Under the pieces are notes generated by a model that saw only the letters and a list, made by a program, of their open reading frames with translations, did no database searches and was not told the origin of the DNA. A stretch of 64,000 nt of DNA from the NCBI GenBank assembly GCA_019637815.1, contig JAHBUZ010000014.1:31650-95649 (forward strand). Reading direction: 5' to 3'. Below are positions 17,331 to 27,209 of this stretch, one piece after another (the first letter of the stretch is position 1; each line of letters begins with the position of its first letter). Source of the DNA: Chloroflexota bacterium. GTDB taxonomy: Bacteria > Chloroflexota > Limnocylindria > Limnocylindrales > CSP1-4. A program made the translations under genes and the position numbers.

Positions 17331-18239
17331 TCAGCCGCGGAACGCGTCCGGTGCTCGACCGCGGACACCGGGCCGCACGGCGAACAGCCGACCCGCGAGC
17401 GGCTGCCCGGCGCGATCCCCCTCCCCATCCGGCTGCGCCGTGGTGATGGCCAGCGTGTCCAGATCCGGCCCAGCGAAGCAGCAGCTGCTGGTGCGCGCCA
17501 CCGGCACCTCGATGCGGGCGACCGGCGTGCCATCCGGCGCGAACCGGACGACGCCCCAGCCGTCCCAGAGCGCCACCCAGACGTGGTCCTCGGCATCGAT
17601 GGTCATGCCATCGGGCAGGCCGGCACCCTCGGGGATGTGCACCCACGGCGTCCGCGTGCCCAGGTCGCCGGTCGCGGCATCCCAGGGGAAGCGATCCACG
17701 CGGTACGTGAGCGTGTCGATGTAGTACATCGATCGGCCATCGCTCGGCCAGGCGAGCCCGTTGGAGCAGCTCACGGGCGTCACCAGCCGATGGACCGACA
17801 GGTCCGCGTCCAGTCGATACAGCGAGCCACCGTCCGGCGCGCCGGAGTCGAACATCGTGCCTGCCCAGTAGCGACCGGCCGGATCCACCTTGCCGTCGTT
17901 CGAGCGGGTCGCCGGGTCGTCCGCCTCGACCGCGGCCAGCAGCGTCATCGCCCCGTCGTCCGGACCGATCGCCACGAACCCGCTGGGCGTGGTGCCCACG
18001 AGGCCGCCGCTCGCCCGGAGAACCACGCTCGTCAGCTGCTGCTGGAGCGGGATGGCGCGGTCGCGTCCGTCGAGCGTGGTCGCGTGGAGCACGTGCCCGA
18101 GGACATCCACCCACCACACCACGCCGCGCTCCGGGTCCCAGGAGGGGCCCTCGCCGAGCTGGGCGTGTCCGTCCCCGAGCGGTGCTGCGATGAGCGCGGG
18201 CAGGTCCGCCCATGCGGCATGGACCGGCGACCTGGTCAT
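17331..18239 (-). CDS. SMP-30/gluconolactonase-like protein
   Basis: Six-bladed beta-propeller hydrolase family that includes gluconolactonase and regucalcin, usually calcium-dependent and acting on sugar lactones. Family features are LGEGPSWDPERGVVWWVDVLG with the metal-binding Glu near the N-terminus, SNDGKVDPAGRYWAGTM, and SCSNGLAWPSDGRSMYYIDT. The ATG at 18239 overlaps the epimerase stop by ATGA, giving 302 residues, so the gene is co-translated with the methylmalonyl-CoA pathway. A lactonase has no obvious step there; the substrate is unknown and the linkage may be merely operonic. Confidence 0.85.
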   Translation of the reverse strand: MTRSPVHAAWADLPALIAAPLGDGHAQLGEGPSWDPERGVVWWVDVLGHVLHATTLDGRDRAIPLQQQLTSVVLRASGGLVGTTPSGFVAIGPDDGAMTLLAAVEADDPATRSNDGKVDPAGRYWAGTMFDSGAPDGGSLYRLDADLSVHRLVTPVSCSNGLAWPSDGRSMYYIDTLTYRVDRFPWDAATGDLGTRTPWVHIPEGAGLPDGMTIDAEDHVWVALWDGWGVVRFAPDGTPVARIEVPVARTSSCCFAGPDLDTLAITTAQPDGEGDRAGQPLAGRLFAVRPGVRGRAPDAFRG

Positions 18240-18745
18240 GCGACCCCCTCTCCGGTCCTCCCGGTCACACCGTGCAGCAACGAGCCCACCGTGGCCCACG
18301 CCGGCCCGCCGGGTGCCTCCACCAGCTCGATGAGCACGCCGTTGCCGCTCCGGGGGTGCAGGAACGCGACCGGGCCGTCCGCGCCGGCACGCGGGACCCG
18401 GTCGATGAGCTCGATGCCGAGGTCCGCCAGTCGGTCCAGCTCCAGCGCGAGGTCCGTGACCTCGAAGCAGACGTGGTGGAACCCCTCCCCCCGTGACTCG
18501 AGGAAGCGGGCGACGCCCGTCGTGTCATCGGTGGGCTCCACGAGCTCGATGCGCGACTCGCCGACCGTCAGGAACGCGATGCGAACGCGGTCCTCCGGGA
18601 CCTCCACGACATGCTCGAGCGGCATCCCGAGGGTGTCCCGGTAGAGGCGGAGCGCCCCGTCGAGCGACCGGACCACGACGGCCACGTGGTGCACCCGGCC
18701 GAGCCGGGCGATGTCGGGCGGCAGCGTGCCCGTGGTGTCGTCCAT
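18236..18745 (-). CDS. mce: Methylmalonyl-CoA epimerase
   Basis: Interconverts (S)- and (R)-methylmalonyl-CoA, the step between propionyl-CoA carboxylase and the mutase. The 169-residue protein belongs to the vicinal-oxygen-chelate fold: VHHVAVVVRSLDGALRLYRD at the N-terminus and EGFHHVCFEVTDLALEL in the second half, with metal-binding His in both and Glu in VLIELVE. It lies 28 bp after the mutase gene and overlaps the following SMP-30-like gene, so all are in one operon. An N-terminal extension of about 15 residues precedes the domain. Confidence 0.9.
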   Translation of the reverse strand: MDDTTGTLPPDIARLGRVHHVAVVVRSLDGALRLYRDTLGMPLEHVVEVPEDRVRIAFLTVGESRIELVEPTDDTTGVARFLESRGEGFHHVCFEVTDLALELDRLADLGIELIDRVPRAGADGPVAFLHPRSGNGVLIELVEAPGGPAWATVGSLLHGVTGRTGEGVA

Positions 18746-18773
18746 CTCGTCTCCTCGTGCGTGGATGGCGATC

Positions 18774-20441
<1,668 letters not shown>

Positions 20442-20562
20442 CGGTCGCCTCCCCTGTCCACGGTGATGGTGGTCATGATGCCCTGTCGGTCGCTCGCTCG
20501 ATGGACCGGCCGGATCGTCGGCCCGTCCCGCGGACCGAACCGCCACGCAGGTGGGTGGGGCC

Positions 20563-21138
20563 TCACTCGACGACCGCGAGCTCGGCACCCAGCTCCACGC
20601 GATCGTCCACGGCGACGTGGATGGCCAGCACGGTGCCGGCGACCGGCGAGCGGATCTCGTTCTCCATCTTCATGGCCTCGACCGAGAGGAGGCGATCCCC
20701 GGCGGCGACCACATCCCCCGCCGCTGCCCAGACGCGCGCGACGCGACCCGGGATGCGGGCCTTGATGGACTGCGGACCACCGTGACCGGCACCGCCCCCT
20801 GCGCGAAGCGCACGCTCCCGGAGCTCGGCGCGGGCGGCGGGTTCGGCGGTGATCGTGATGACCCAGCCATCGATGGTCACCTCGAGACGCCGACGACCCG
20901 CGGCGAGATCGTCGCCGATGGGTGCGAGGGAGCGCACCTCCGGAGTGTGTCGGGCGCCAGTGGCGTCGTCTGGGTGGGGTGTGGCGTCCAGCGATGCCGC
21001 TTGGGCATCGGCAGGCGCCAGGGCGGGGTCGGGCGATGCTGCACCGGCATCGGCGGGCGAGCCGTCCAGGTCGATGACCCGGTCCTCGTCCGCCCCGATG
21101 CTGGTCAGTCGCCAGCGGCGGTCGTCGTTCCGGCTCAT
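20563..21138 (-). CDS. Biotin carboxyl carrier protein of an acyl-CoA carboxylase
   Basis: Carries carboxybiotin between the biotin carboxylase and carboxyltransferase. The C-terminal biotinyl domain includes [11 protein letters not shown] with biotinylated Lys157, 34 residues before the end as usual. The first ~95 residues are an Asp/Ala/Pro-rich linker preceding [10 protein letters not shown]. In many organisms this domain is fused to the biotin carboxylase; here it is a separate gene whose ATG overlaps the accC stop as ATGA, so the two are effectively a split A-subunit. 191 residues. Confidence 0.9.
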   Translation of the reverse strand: MSRNDDRRWRLTSIGADEDRVIDLDGSPADAGAASPDPALAPADAQAASLDATPHPDDATGARHTPEVRSLAPIGDDLAAGRRRLEVTIDGWVITITAEPAARAELRERALRAGGGAGHGGPQSIKARIPGRVARVWAAAGDVVAAGDRLLSVEAMKMENEIRSPVAGTVLAIHVAVDDRVELGAELAVVE

Positions 21139-22736
21139 GACCAGCGCTCCGTGGCGGCCCGTCGGCCCGCGGCGACCCAGGGGTCCGATGTCACCACCCA
21201 GCCCGATCGATCACCGGGCGATCCGTCCGGTCCAGGCGGGGCGGTGGATGGGGCCGTCACCGAGGCGGCCACGGCGTCGGTCCCGTTGACGGCGGCCAGG
21301 ACGATCTCCGCGGCCTGCCGCTCGGCGGCTGCGCGCAGCTCGGTCGGTCGCCATTCGCGATCGACCATGTCGGTCCGCAGGTCACCATCGATGAACGAGG
21401 GCTGGTCCAGCAGCCAGCGATGGAAGGGCAGCGTGGTCTGGACCCCGCCGGTGCGCAGCTCACCCAGGGCACGTCTCGCGCGCGCGAGCACCTGGTCCCG
21501 GTCGGCACCGTCGACCAGGAGCTTGGCGAGGAGCGGGTCGTAGTCGCCGGGGATGACCATCCCCTCCTCCACCCCGGAATCGACCCGAACGCCGGGTCCG
21601 GACGGCTCCTGCCATCGGGTCAGGCGGCCCGGTGTCGGCGCGAAGGCGCGTGCCGGATCCTCGGCACTGATGCGCAGCTCGATGGCGGAGCGGGTGGGTT
21701 CCGCGGCACGGGCAGCCGCTGCCAGCACCGCCGGCGAGAGATCGTGACCGGCCGCGAGGAAGAGCTGCTCGCGGACGAGGTCGAGGCCCGTGGCCAGCTC
21801 GGTCACGCCGTGCTCCACCTGGAGTCGCGCGTTCACCTCCAGGAACCACAGCTCACCGTCGCGGCTCAGCAGGAACTCGGCAGTCGCCGCGTTGCGCAGC
21901 CCGACAGCCTGGGCGATCCGAACGGCCATGGCGTGGAGTCGCCGTCGGTCCTCCGGGGTCATGCCGGGCGCGGGTGCCTCCTCCACCAGCTTCTGGTGAC
22001 GCCGCTGGACGGAGCAGTCCCGCTCGCCGATCGCCACCACGTTGCCGGAGATGTCGCCCAACAGCTGTACCTCGACATGACGCGCGCCCTCCGCGTATCG
22101 CTCGAGGTACACCTGGGCGGAGCCGAACGCCTGGAGCGCTTCCGCGGCGGCGCCCTGGACGGCATCCGCGAGGTCCGCCGGATCATCCACCCGACGCATG
22201 CCCCGACCACCACCGCCTGCTGATGCCTTGACGAGGATCGGGAAGCCCACCTCGCGGGCGTTGGCGGCGATGCGGTCCTGCGAATCGGTGTCGGTCAGCT
22301 CGATGGGCTCGAAGGTGCCGGGCAAGATCGGCACGTTCACCGAACGCGCGGTCCGACGCGCGGCCAGCTTGTCACCGAGACCCGCCAGCGTCTCGGGCGC
22401 CGGACCGACGAACGTGACACCCGCCGCCTCGACCGCGGACGCGAATGCCGCCTGCTCGGACAGGAACCCATAGCCCGGGTGGATCGCGTCCACGCCCAGG
22501 TCCCGCGCGACCTCGACGATCCGGTCGCCGCGCAGGTAACTCTGCGGTGCGGGCGCGGGACCGATACCGACGGCGAGGTCAGCGGCACGGACGTGGGGCG
22601 CCTGCGCATCCACATCGCTGTGGACGGCCACCGTCTCGATGCCCAGATCACGGCAGGCGCGGAAGATGCGGATGGCGATCTCACCCCGGTTCGCGACCAG
22701 GAGCCGACGGAATGGGGGTCGCGTGGATGGACTCAT
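21135..22736 (-). CDS. accC: Biotin carboxylase subunit of acyl-CoA (probably propionyl-CoA) carboxylase
   Basis: ATP-dependent carboxylation of biotin. The order of features is FRRLLVANRGEIAIRIFRAC at the start, IHPGYGFLSEQAAFA, the ATP-grasp loop VKASAGGGGRGMRRV, CSVQRRHQKLVEEAPAP and FLEVNARLQVEHGVTEL with catalytic Glu and Arg. The C-terminus has extra residues after the biotin carboxylase C-domain. The ATG at 22736 gives 533 residues. Its stop overlaps the carrier-protein start. Choice of propionyl-CoA as substrate is from context with epimerase and mutase. Confidence 0.93.
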   Translation of the reverse strand: MSPSTRPPFRRLLVANRGEIAIRIFRACRDLGIETVAVHSDVDAQAPHVRAADLAVGIGPAPAPQSYLRGDRIVEVARDLGVDAIHPGYGFLSEQAAFASAVEAAGVTFVGPAPETLAGLGDKLAARRTARSVNVPILPGTFEPIELTDTDSQDRIAANAREVGFPILVKASAGGGGRGMRRVDDPADLADAVQGAAAEALQAFGSAQVYLERYAEGARHVEVQLLGDISGNVVAIGERDCSVQRRHQKLVEEAPAPGMTPEDRRRLHAMAVRIAQAVGLRNAATAEFLLSRDGELWFLEVNARLQVEHGVTELATGLDLVREQLFLAAGHDLSPAVLAAAARAAEPTRSAIELRISAEDPARAFAPTPGRLTRWQEPSGPGVRVDSGVEEGMVIPGDYDPLLAKLLVDGADRDQVLARARRALGELRTGGVQTTLPFHRWLLDQPSFIDGDLRTDMVDREWRPTELRAAAERQAAEIVLAAVNGTDAVAASVTAPSTAPPGPDGSPGDRSGWVVTSDPWVAAGRRAATERWS

Positions 22737-22753
22737 CGGGTCGGGCTCCAGGT

Positions 22754-22832
22754 GTCTTTGCGCAAAGACGATCGGTGGATGGACGGTCGCACGATCCACG
22801 TCCCGGTGGCGGACCGTCTTTTGTGCAAAGAC
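22754..22832. repeat. Two GTCTTTGC-type palindromes between accC and the carboxyltransferase gene
   Basis: A perfect 16-bp palindrome GTCTTTGCGCAAAGAC (22754-22769) and an imperfect copy GTCTTTTGTGCAAAGAC (22816-22832), 47 bp apart in the 167-bp gap. A nearly identical sequence occurs inside parB (25982-26003). A/T-rich cores stand out in this GC-rich DNA. They may be regulator sites or members of a dispersed palindromic repeat. Confidence 0.7.
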
Positions 22833-22903
22833 AGTCCCCCGGGGATCGCGCCGGGAGTCGCGTTCGGTGGTCGTCGTGGCTCGCGCTCGCGGATCGGGCG
22901 CGG

Positions 22904-24454
22904 TCACAGGGGGATGTTGCCGTGTTTGCGCGCGGGATTGCTGTCTCGCTTGCCGGCGAGCATCCGGAACGCGCCGATGATCCGCGGCCGGGTCTGGGAC
23001 GGCTCGATGACGTCATCGATGTATCCGCGGCCCGCCGCGACGTACGGGTTCGCGAAGGTGTCCTCGTACTGCTGTGCCAGACGCTTCGCCTCCGCGACGC
23101 GATCGTCCGCCCGGGCCAGCTCGTCGCGGAAGATGATGTTGACCGCGCCCTCCGCGCCCATCACCGCGATGCGCGCCGTGGGCCACGCGAGGTTCACGTC
23201 CCCCCGCACGTGCTTGGAGCTCATGACGTCGTAGGCGCCGCCATACGCCTTGCGCGTGATGACCGTCACCTTGGGCACCGTCGCCTCGCAATAGGCATAG
23301 AGCAGCTTCGCGCCGTGTCGGATGATGCCGCCGTGCTCCTGGGTGACGCCGGGCAGGAACCCGGGCACGTCCTCCAGCGTCAGCAGTGGCACGTTGAATG
23401 CGTCGCACATGCGCACGAACCGCGCGCCCTTGTCCGATGCGTCGATATCCAGGGCGCCGGCCAGGACCGCTGGCTGCTGGGCGACCACGCCGACGCTCCG
23501 CCCATCGAGCCGCGCGAACCCGGTGATGAGGTTCGCGGCCCAGTTCGGCTGGAGCTCCAGGAACGATCCCCGGTCCACGATCCGCTCGATGACATCGCGC
23601 ATGTCGTAGGGCTGGCCGGGATCGTCCGGCACGAGCGTGTCGAGGGCCGCATCCCGGCGATCCACCGGATCGCTGTTGGCGACGATGGGCGGATCGGACA
23701 GGTTGTTCTGCGGCAGATGCGCCAGGAGACGGCGCGCGAGATCGAGGGCGTGGGCCTCGTCCGGCGCCGCGAGATGCGCGACGCCGCTCACCTGGGTGTG
23801 GATGCTCGCGCCACCGAGGTGCTCCCGATCGACCTCCTCGTGGGTGACGGTCTTCACGACCTCCGGACCGGTGACGAACATGTAGCTCGTCCCCTCCACC
23901 ATCACGATGATGTCCGTGATCGCCGGTGAGTACACGGCACCGCCGGCACAGGGGCCCATGATCAGCGAGATCTGGGGCACCACGCCGGACGCCATGGTGT
24001 TGCGCAGGAAGATGTCGGCGTAGCCGCCGAGCGAGACGACGCCCTCCTGGATCCGAGCGCCGCCCGAGTCGTTGAGGCCGATGATCGGGGCGCCCACTCG
24101 CAGCGCCAGATCCATCACCTTGCAGATCTTCTCGGCGTGTGCCTCGGACAGCGAGCCGCCGAAGACCGTGAAGTCCTGGCTGAACACGAACACCAGCCGG
24201 CCGTCGATGGTGCCGTGACCGGTGACCACACCGTCCCCCAGGATCCGCTCCTGGTCGAGGCCGAAGTCCGAGGAGCGGTGCGTCACGAACGCATCGAACT
24301 CCACGAACGACCCGTCGTCGAGGAGCAGGTCCAGGCGCTCGCGCGCGGTCAGCTTGCCGCGGGCGTGCTGCTGGTCGATGCGCTGCTGGCCGCCGCCGAG
24401 GCGTGATTCCTGCCGCAGCCGCCGCAGGTGTTCGATGCGTTCCTCGCTGGACAC
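22904..24454 (-). CDS. pccB: Acyl-CoA (propionyl-CoA) carboxylase carboxyltransferase subunit
   Basis: Transfers carboxyl from carboxybiotin to the acyl-CoA. The 516-residue protein fuses the N- and C-lobes of the crotonase-fold transferase, as in PccB/AccD5: [21 protein letters not shown] near the N-terminus, [35 protein letters not shown], and the C-lobe with [20 protein letters not shown] and [16 protein letters not shown]. The GTG at 24454 has GGGAG upstream. The C-terminus ends KHGNIPL, typical of the PCC/MCC beta family. It is the first gene of the propionyl-CoA operon and divergent from parA. Confidence 0.94.
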   Translation of the reverse strand: MSSEERIEHLRRLRQESRLGGGQQRIDQQHARGKLTARERLDLLLDDGSFVEFDAFVTHRSSDFGLDQERILGDGVVTGHGTIDGRLVFVFSQDFTVFGGSLSEAHAEKICKVMDLALRVGAPIIGLNDSGGARIQEGVVSLGGYADIFLRNTMASGVVPQISLIMGPCAGGAVYSPAITDIIVMVEGTSYMFVTGPEVVKTVTHEEVDREHLGGASIHTQVSGVAHLAAPDEAHALDLARRLLAHLPQNNLSDPPIVANSDPVDRRDAALDTLVPDDPGQPYDMRDVIERIVDRGSFLELQPNWAANLITGFARLDGRSVGVVAQQPAVLAGALDIDASDKGARFVRMCDAFNVPLLTLEDVPGFLPGVTQEHGGIIRHGAKLLYAYCEATVPKVTVITRKAYGGAYDVMSSKHVRGDVNLAWPTARIAVMGAEGAVNIIFRDELARADDRVAEAKRLAQQYEDTFANPYVAAGRGYIDDVIEPSQTRPRIIGAFRMLAGKRDSNPARKHGNIPL

Positions 24455-24530
24455 GCTGTCTCCCGATGTCGTTGGATGGTCCGTGGAAGTCCCGCGGAAT
24501 CCTACCGGCCGCGTCGCGGCGCCGTCCTGA

Positions 24531-24573
24531 CTATCCACAGAACCGGTGGAGAAACGGCCCTGACTGTGGAAAA
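24531..24573. promoter_or_regulatory. Pair of DnaA-box-like sequences upstream of parA
   Basis: CTATCCACA (24531-24539; plus strand) and TGTGGAAAA (24565-24573; reverse TTTTCCACA) lie in opposite orientation 25 bp apart. Each differs from the DnaA-box consensus TTATCCACA by one base. Two boxes alone do not prove an origin, but parAB is commonly close to oriC. Confidence 0.45.
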
Positions 24574-24658
24574 CCCTCGCACCTTGTCGACGATTCCGGT
24601 GGTAGGATCGGCCGGCCCGGAGACACCTGTCGCCCAGTCCGCCGCCGAAGGAGGCCGA

Positions 24659-25429
24659 GTGGCCCGCATCATCGCCATCGCGAATCAGAAGGGTGGGGTC
24701 GGCAAGACCACCACCGCCATCAACCTCGCCGGATCGCTCGCGGAGCAGGGATACACCGTGCTCGCCATCGACATGGATCCCCAGGCGAACCTCTCGGTGG
24801 GGTTGGGGCTCAACCCCCGGACCATCGGTCGCTCGATGGCAGACGCGCTGGTGGACGCGGACGTGAGCATCCAGGACATCGTCATGCCCACCCAGACCGC
24901 GGGCATCGATGTCGCGCCCTCGGACATCGACCTGTCGGCGACCGAGAACCAGCTGTTCAACGTCATCGGCCGGGAGAGCGTCCTGCGCGAGGCGCTCGGC
25001 GCATGGGCGGACGAGCACTACGACTTCATCATCATCGACTGCCCACCCACCCTGGGCCTGCTGACCATCAACTCCCTGGTCGCCGCGGACTCGGTGATCA
25101 TCCCGGTGCAGACCCAGTACTACGCCCTCAAGGGATTCACGGCCCTCAACAACCTCATCAACCAGATCCGCTCGAAGGGCCTGAACTCCCGGCTCCGCAT
25201 CCTGGGCCTGCTGCCCACGTTCTATGACTCGCGCACGCTGCTGGCACGGGACATGCTCGATGAGCTGCGCGAGCTGGGTGACCACCACGTGTTCCAGAGC
25301 ATGATCAAGCAGACCGTGCGCCTTGGCGAGGCGCCCCTCGTGGGTCGCCCCGTCACCACGTACGCCACCAATTCGGAGGCCGCGCGCGCATATCGCGGGT
25401 TGGCCCGGGAGGTGATCGAACTTGGCTAG
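24659..25429 (+). CDS. parA: Chromosome partitioning ATPase ParA (Soj)
   Basis: Deviant-Walker ATPase that drives origin segregation with ParB. The start is GTG at 24659 with AAGGAGG at 24648-24654; it yields [20 protein letters not shown], the canonical N-terminus, where the deviant Walker A is KGGVGKTT. Walker B-like [17 protein letters not shown] and the C-terminal [20 protein letters not shown] are typical of chromosomal Soj. 256 residues. No long N-terminal DNA-binding extension, as expected for a chromosomal type. parB starts before its stop, so the two are coupled. Confidence 0.95.
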   Translation: MARIIAIANQKGGVGKTTTAINLAGSLAEQGYTVLAIDMDPQANLSVGLGLNPRTIGRSMADALVDADVSIQDIVMPTQTAGIDVAPSDIDLSATENQLFNVIGRESVLREALGAWADEHYDFIIIDCPPTLGLLTINSLVAADSVIIPVQTQYYALKGFTALNNLINQIRSKGLNSRLRILGLLPTFYDSRTLLARDMLDELRELGDHHVFQSMIKQTVRLGEAPLVGRPVTTYATNSEAARAYRGLAREVIELG

Positions 25430-26423
25430 GCCCGACTTCCGCTCACAGGCAGCCCAGCGGCTGTCCCAGGAGCGATCCGACCTCTCCCCCGCCATCATCA
25501 GCCTGCTCGGCAACGACGCCGACCAGCGGACGCGTGGCTCCATCCGGAACGTGCCCCTGGACCGGATCGACCCCAATCCGGACCAGCCGCGCCTGACGTT
25601 CGATGAGGACTCGCTCCAGGAGCTGGCCGCGTCCATCACGGAGCACGGCGTCCTCCAGCCCATCCTCGTCCGGCCGTTGCCGGATGGCCGCTACCAGCTG
25701 ATCGCGGGTGAGCGTCGATGGCGGAGCGCCCAGATCGCCGGGTTGCGCCAGATCCCGGCCATCGTCGAGGAGATCGACGATGAGACGGCGCTCGAGATCG
25801 CCATCATCGAGAACCTCCAGCGCGAGGACCTCTCGCCGCTGGACGAGGCGATCATGTACGAGCGCATGACGACCGAGCACGGCTACAGCCTGCGGAAGCT
25901 CGCCCAGAAGCTGGGCAAGGACAAGGGCTACATCGAGAATCGCCTGCGGCTCGCGGACGCCCCCTCGGAGATCAAGCAGCTGGTGTCTTTGCGTAAAGAC
26001 ACCCTCTCGCATGCCTACGAGCTGCTGAAGGTGGACGACGCACGCAAGCGGCGGAAGCTGGCGGAGCAGGTCGCCCGTGGCGAGCTGAGCCTCGTCAAGC
26101 TGCGGGAGCGCATCGACGGCAAGCCGTCCCGGGAGCATGTCGAGACGGTCGAGCCGGAGCCGATCGACGAGCCGGAGGTGGAGGACGAGGCGCCGGTGGC
26201 CGCTGTCGCCGAGCCTGCCCCATCAGCGGACGGCGATCTCCAGGTGGCGAAGGAGCGACTTGCCGAGGCGCTCGATGAGCTGTCGTCCGCGCTGCGCGCC
26301 CAGGATGCGCTCCGTGGCGCGACCGACAGCGACCGACAGAACTTCGCCAAGTACCTGACCATCGCGAAGCTCAAGCTGGAGAACGCGATCGCCGTCGTCC
26401 GCTCCGGCGAGCCCCGCAGCTAG
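25422..26423 (+). CDS. parB: Chromosome partitioning protein ParB (Spo0J)
   Basis: Binds parS centromere sites and spreads as a CTP-dependent clamp. Visible motifs: [20 protein letters not shown], the CTP-binding [13 protein letters not shown], and the [14 protein letters not shown] segment, followed by a helix-turn-helix ([20 protein letters not shown]). The start is TTG at 25422, overlapping the parA stop, with GGGAGG upstream. A linker of acidic/Pro residues (about 230-265) separates a C-terminal dimerisation domain. The coding sequence contains a 22-bp palindrome related to the GTCTTTGCGCAAAGAC repeat, translated as part of [11 protein letters not shown]. No parS-like site was found by eye. 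Confidence 0.95.
   Translation: MARPDFRSQAAQRLSQERSDLSPAIISLLGNDADQRTRGSIRNVPLDRIDPNPDQPRLTFDEDSLQELAASITEHGVLQPILVRPLPDGRYQLIAGERRWRSAQIAGLRQIPAIVEEIDDETALEIAIIENLQREDLSPLDEAIMYERMTTEHGYSLRKLAQKLGKDKGYIENRLRLADAPSEIKQLVSLRKDTLSHAYELLKVDDARKRRKLAEQVARGELSLVKLRERIDGKPSREHVETVEPEPIDEPEVEDEAPVAAVAEPAPSADGDLQVAKERLAEALDELSSALRAQDALRGATDSDRQNFAKYLTIAKLKLENAIAVVRSGEPRS
25982..26003. repeat. Palindrome inside parB related to the accC-pccB intergenic repeat
   Basis: Arms GGTGTCTTT and AAAGACACC around a 4-base centre GCGT. It shares GGTGTCTTTGCG and AAAGAC with the copy at 22751-22769, differing in one central base there. It is in frame and encodes VSLRKDT just after the ParB helix-turn-helix. Confidence 0.65.
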
Positions 26424-26609
26424 GGTCACCCGACCCCAGTGGCTCGATCGGCCGTCCCAGGCGAAGGCGTGACCGAGCACTCCCCCGGCCGTGCGGCCAG
26501 GTCGTCCAGGGCAAGGCGGAGCGAGCACTCGAGCGAGCGCACTCGCTGTGCGTGAGCGAGGGAGCGCAGCCGACAACGCCGCCATGGGCGGCATGGCCGC
26601 GCGGCCCTG
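26424..26609. other. Convergent intergenic region after parB
   Basis: 186 bp between converging stops. It contains GC-rich inverted repeats, the clearest being GCCGCC-atg-GGCGGC near 26579-26593, and a run of GAGCGAG/CACTCG motifs around 26518-26566. Probably a bidirectional terminator region; no gene seen. Confidence 0.4.
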
Positions 26610-26975
26610 CTAGATGTAGACGAGCTCCTCGAAGCTGCCCACCAGATAGGCGATGAGGCGCTCCCGGGCATCTGCGACCTGGCTCCGGAGCCCAGGCACG
26701 ATGTAGCGCAGCGAGACGGCAGGGACCATGAGCTGCCCATCGGCCGTGCGACCCACGGTGGCAGGTGCGCCACCCCCGGCCGTGAACGCCCGCTCGAGGC
26801 CCGTGTCGTCGAGCCGGCAGGCGTGGCGGACCTCCGCGAGGACGCTCAGGACGCCCTTGCGGATGGACATGTCCCGCATGAGCTCGATGGCCCACGAGTC
26901 GATCTGCGCGTCGGTCTGCTCCTCGAGACGTGCTCGGTACTCGGCGGGATCGCTGGACAGGCCGGTCGCGGTCAA
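26610..26975 (-). CDS. Conserved-looking hypothetical protein (121 aa)
   Basis: Not recognised. The frame begins at a TTG (26975) with GGAGGAG five bases upstream, strong enough to decide the start. The product is mixed alpha-helical, with ARLEEQTDAQIDSWAIELM and SIRKGVLSVLAEVRHACRL, a glycine-rich turn (TAGGGAPATVG) and a C-terminal helix ending EELVYI. It has no membrane segment, signal peptide or cysteine cluster. Third codon positions are GC-rich like real genes here. It is divergent from the giant VWA gene and convergent with parB. Confidence 0.65.
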   Translation of the reverse strand: MTATGLSSDPAEYRARLEEQTDAQIDSWAIELMRDMSIRKGVLSVLAEVRHACRLDDTGLERAFTAGGGAPATVGRTADGQLMVPAVSLRYIVPGLRSQVADARERLIAYLVGSFEELVYI

Positions 26976-27209
26976 GGGGCTCCTCCGGGGGTGACGCTGC
27001 TGGGCTCGACGATGATACGGCGCCAGCGCTCCCCCACGTGCGCCCGCAGCCCTGGACCGCCACGGACATCCCGGGCCGGCCGCAGCACGGATCCGAACCG
27101 ATGTTCGATATCGGTGGTTGGAGGCGCCGGGTATCATGCGGGCGTCTCGGCCATCGTGGGTCGGGCGGGATGCCTCGACACCGGCACGGGGGATGGTGGG
27201 ATCCGAGAC

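Noticed and set aside
24428..24658. Longer ParA N-terminus
   Set aside because: The sequence before the GTG at 24659 is not ParA-like and overlaps the divergent carboxyltransferase gene and DnaA-box-like region.
24455..24658. parS site near parAB
   Set aside because: No sequence close to TGTTTCACGTGAAACA was seen; the GTCTTTGCGCAAAGAC palindrome differs too much to be called parS.
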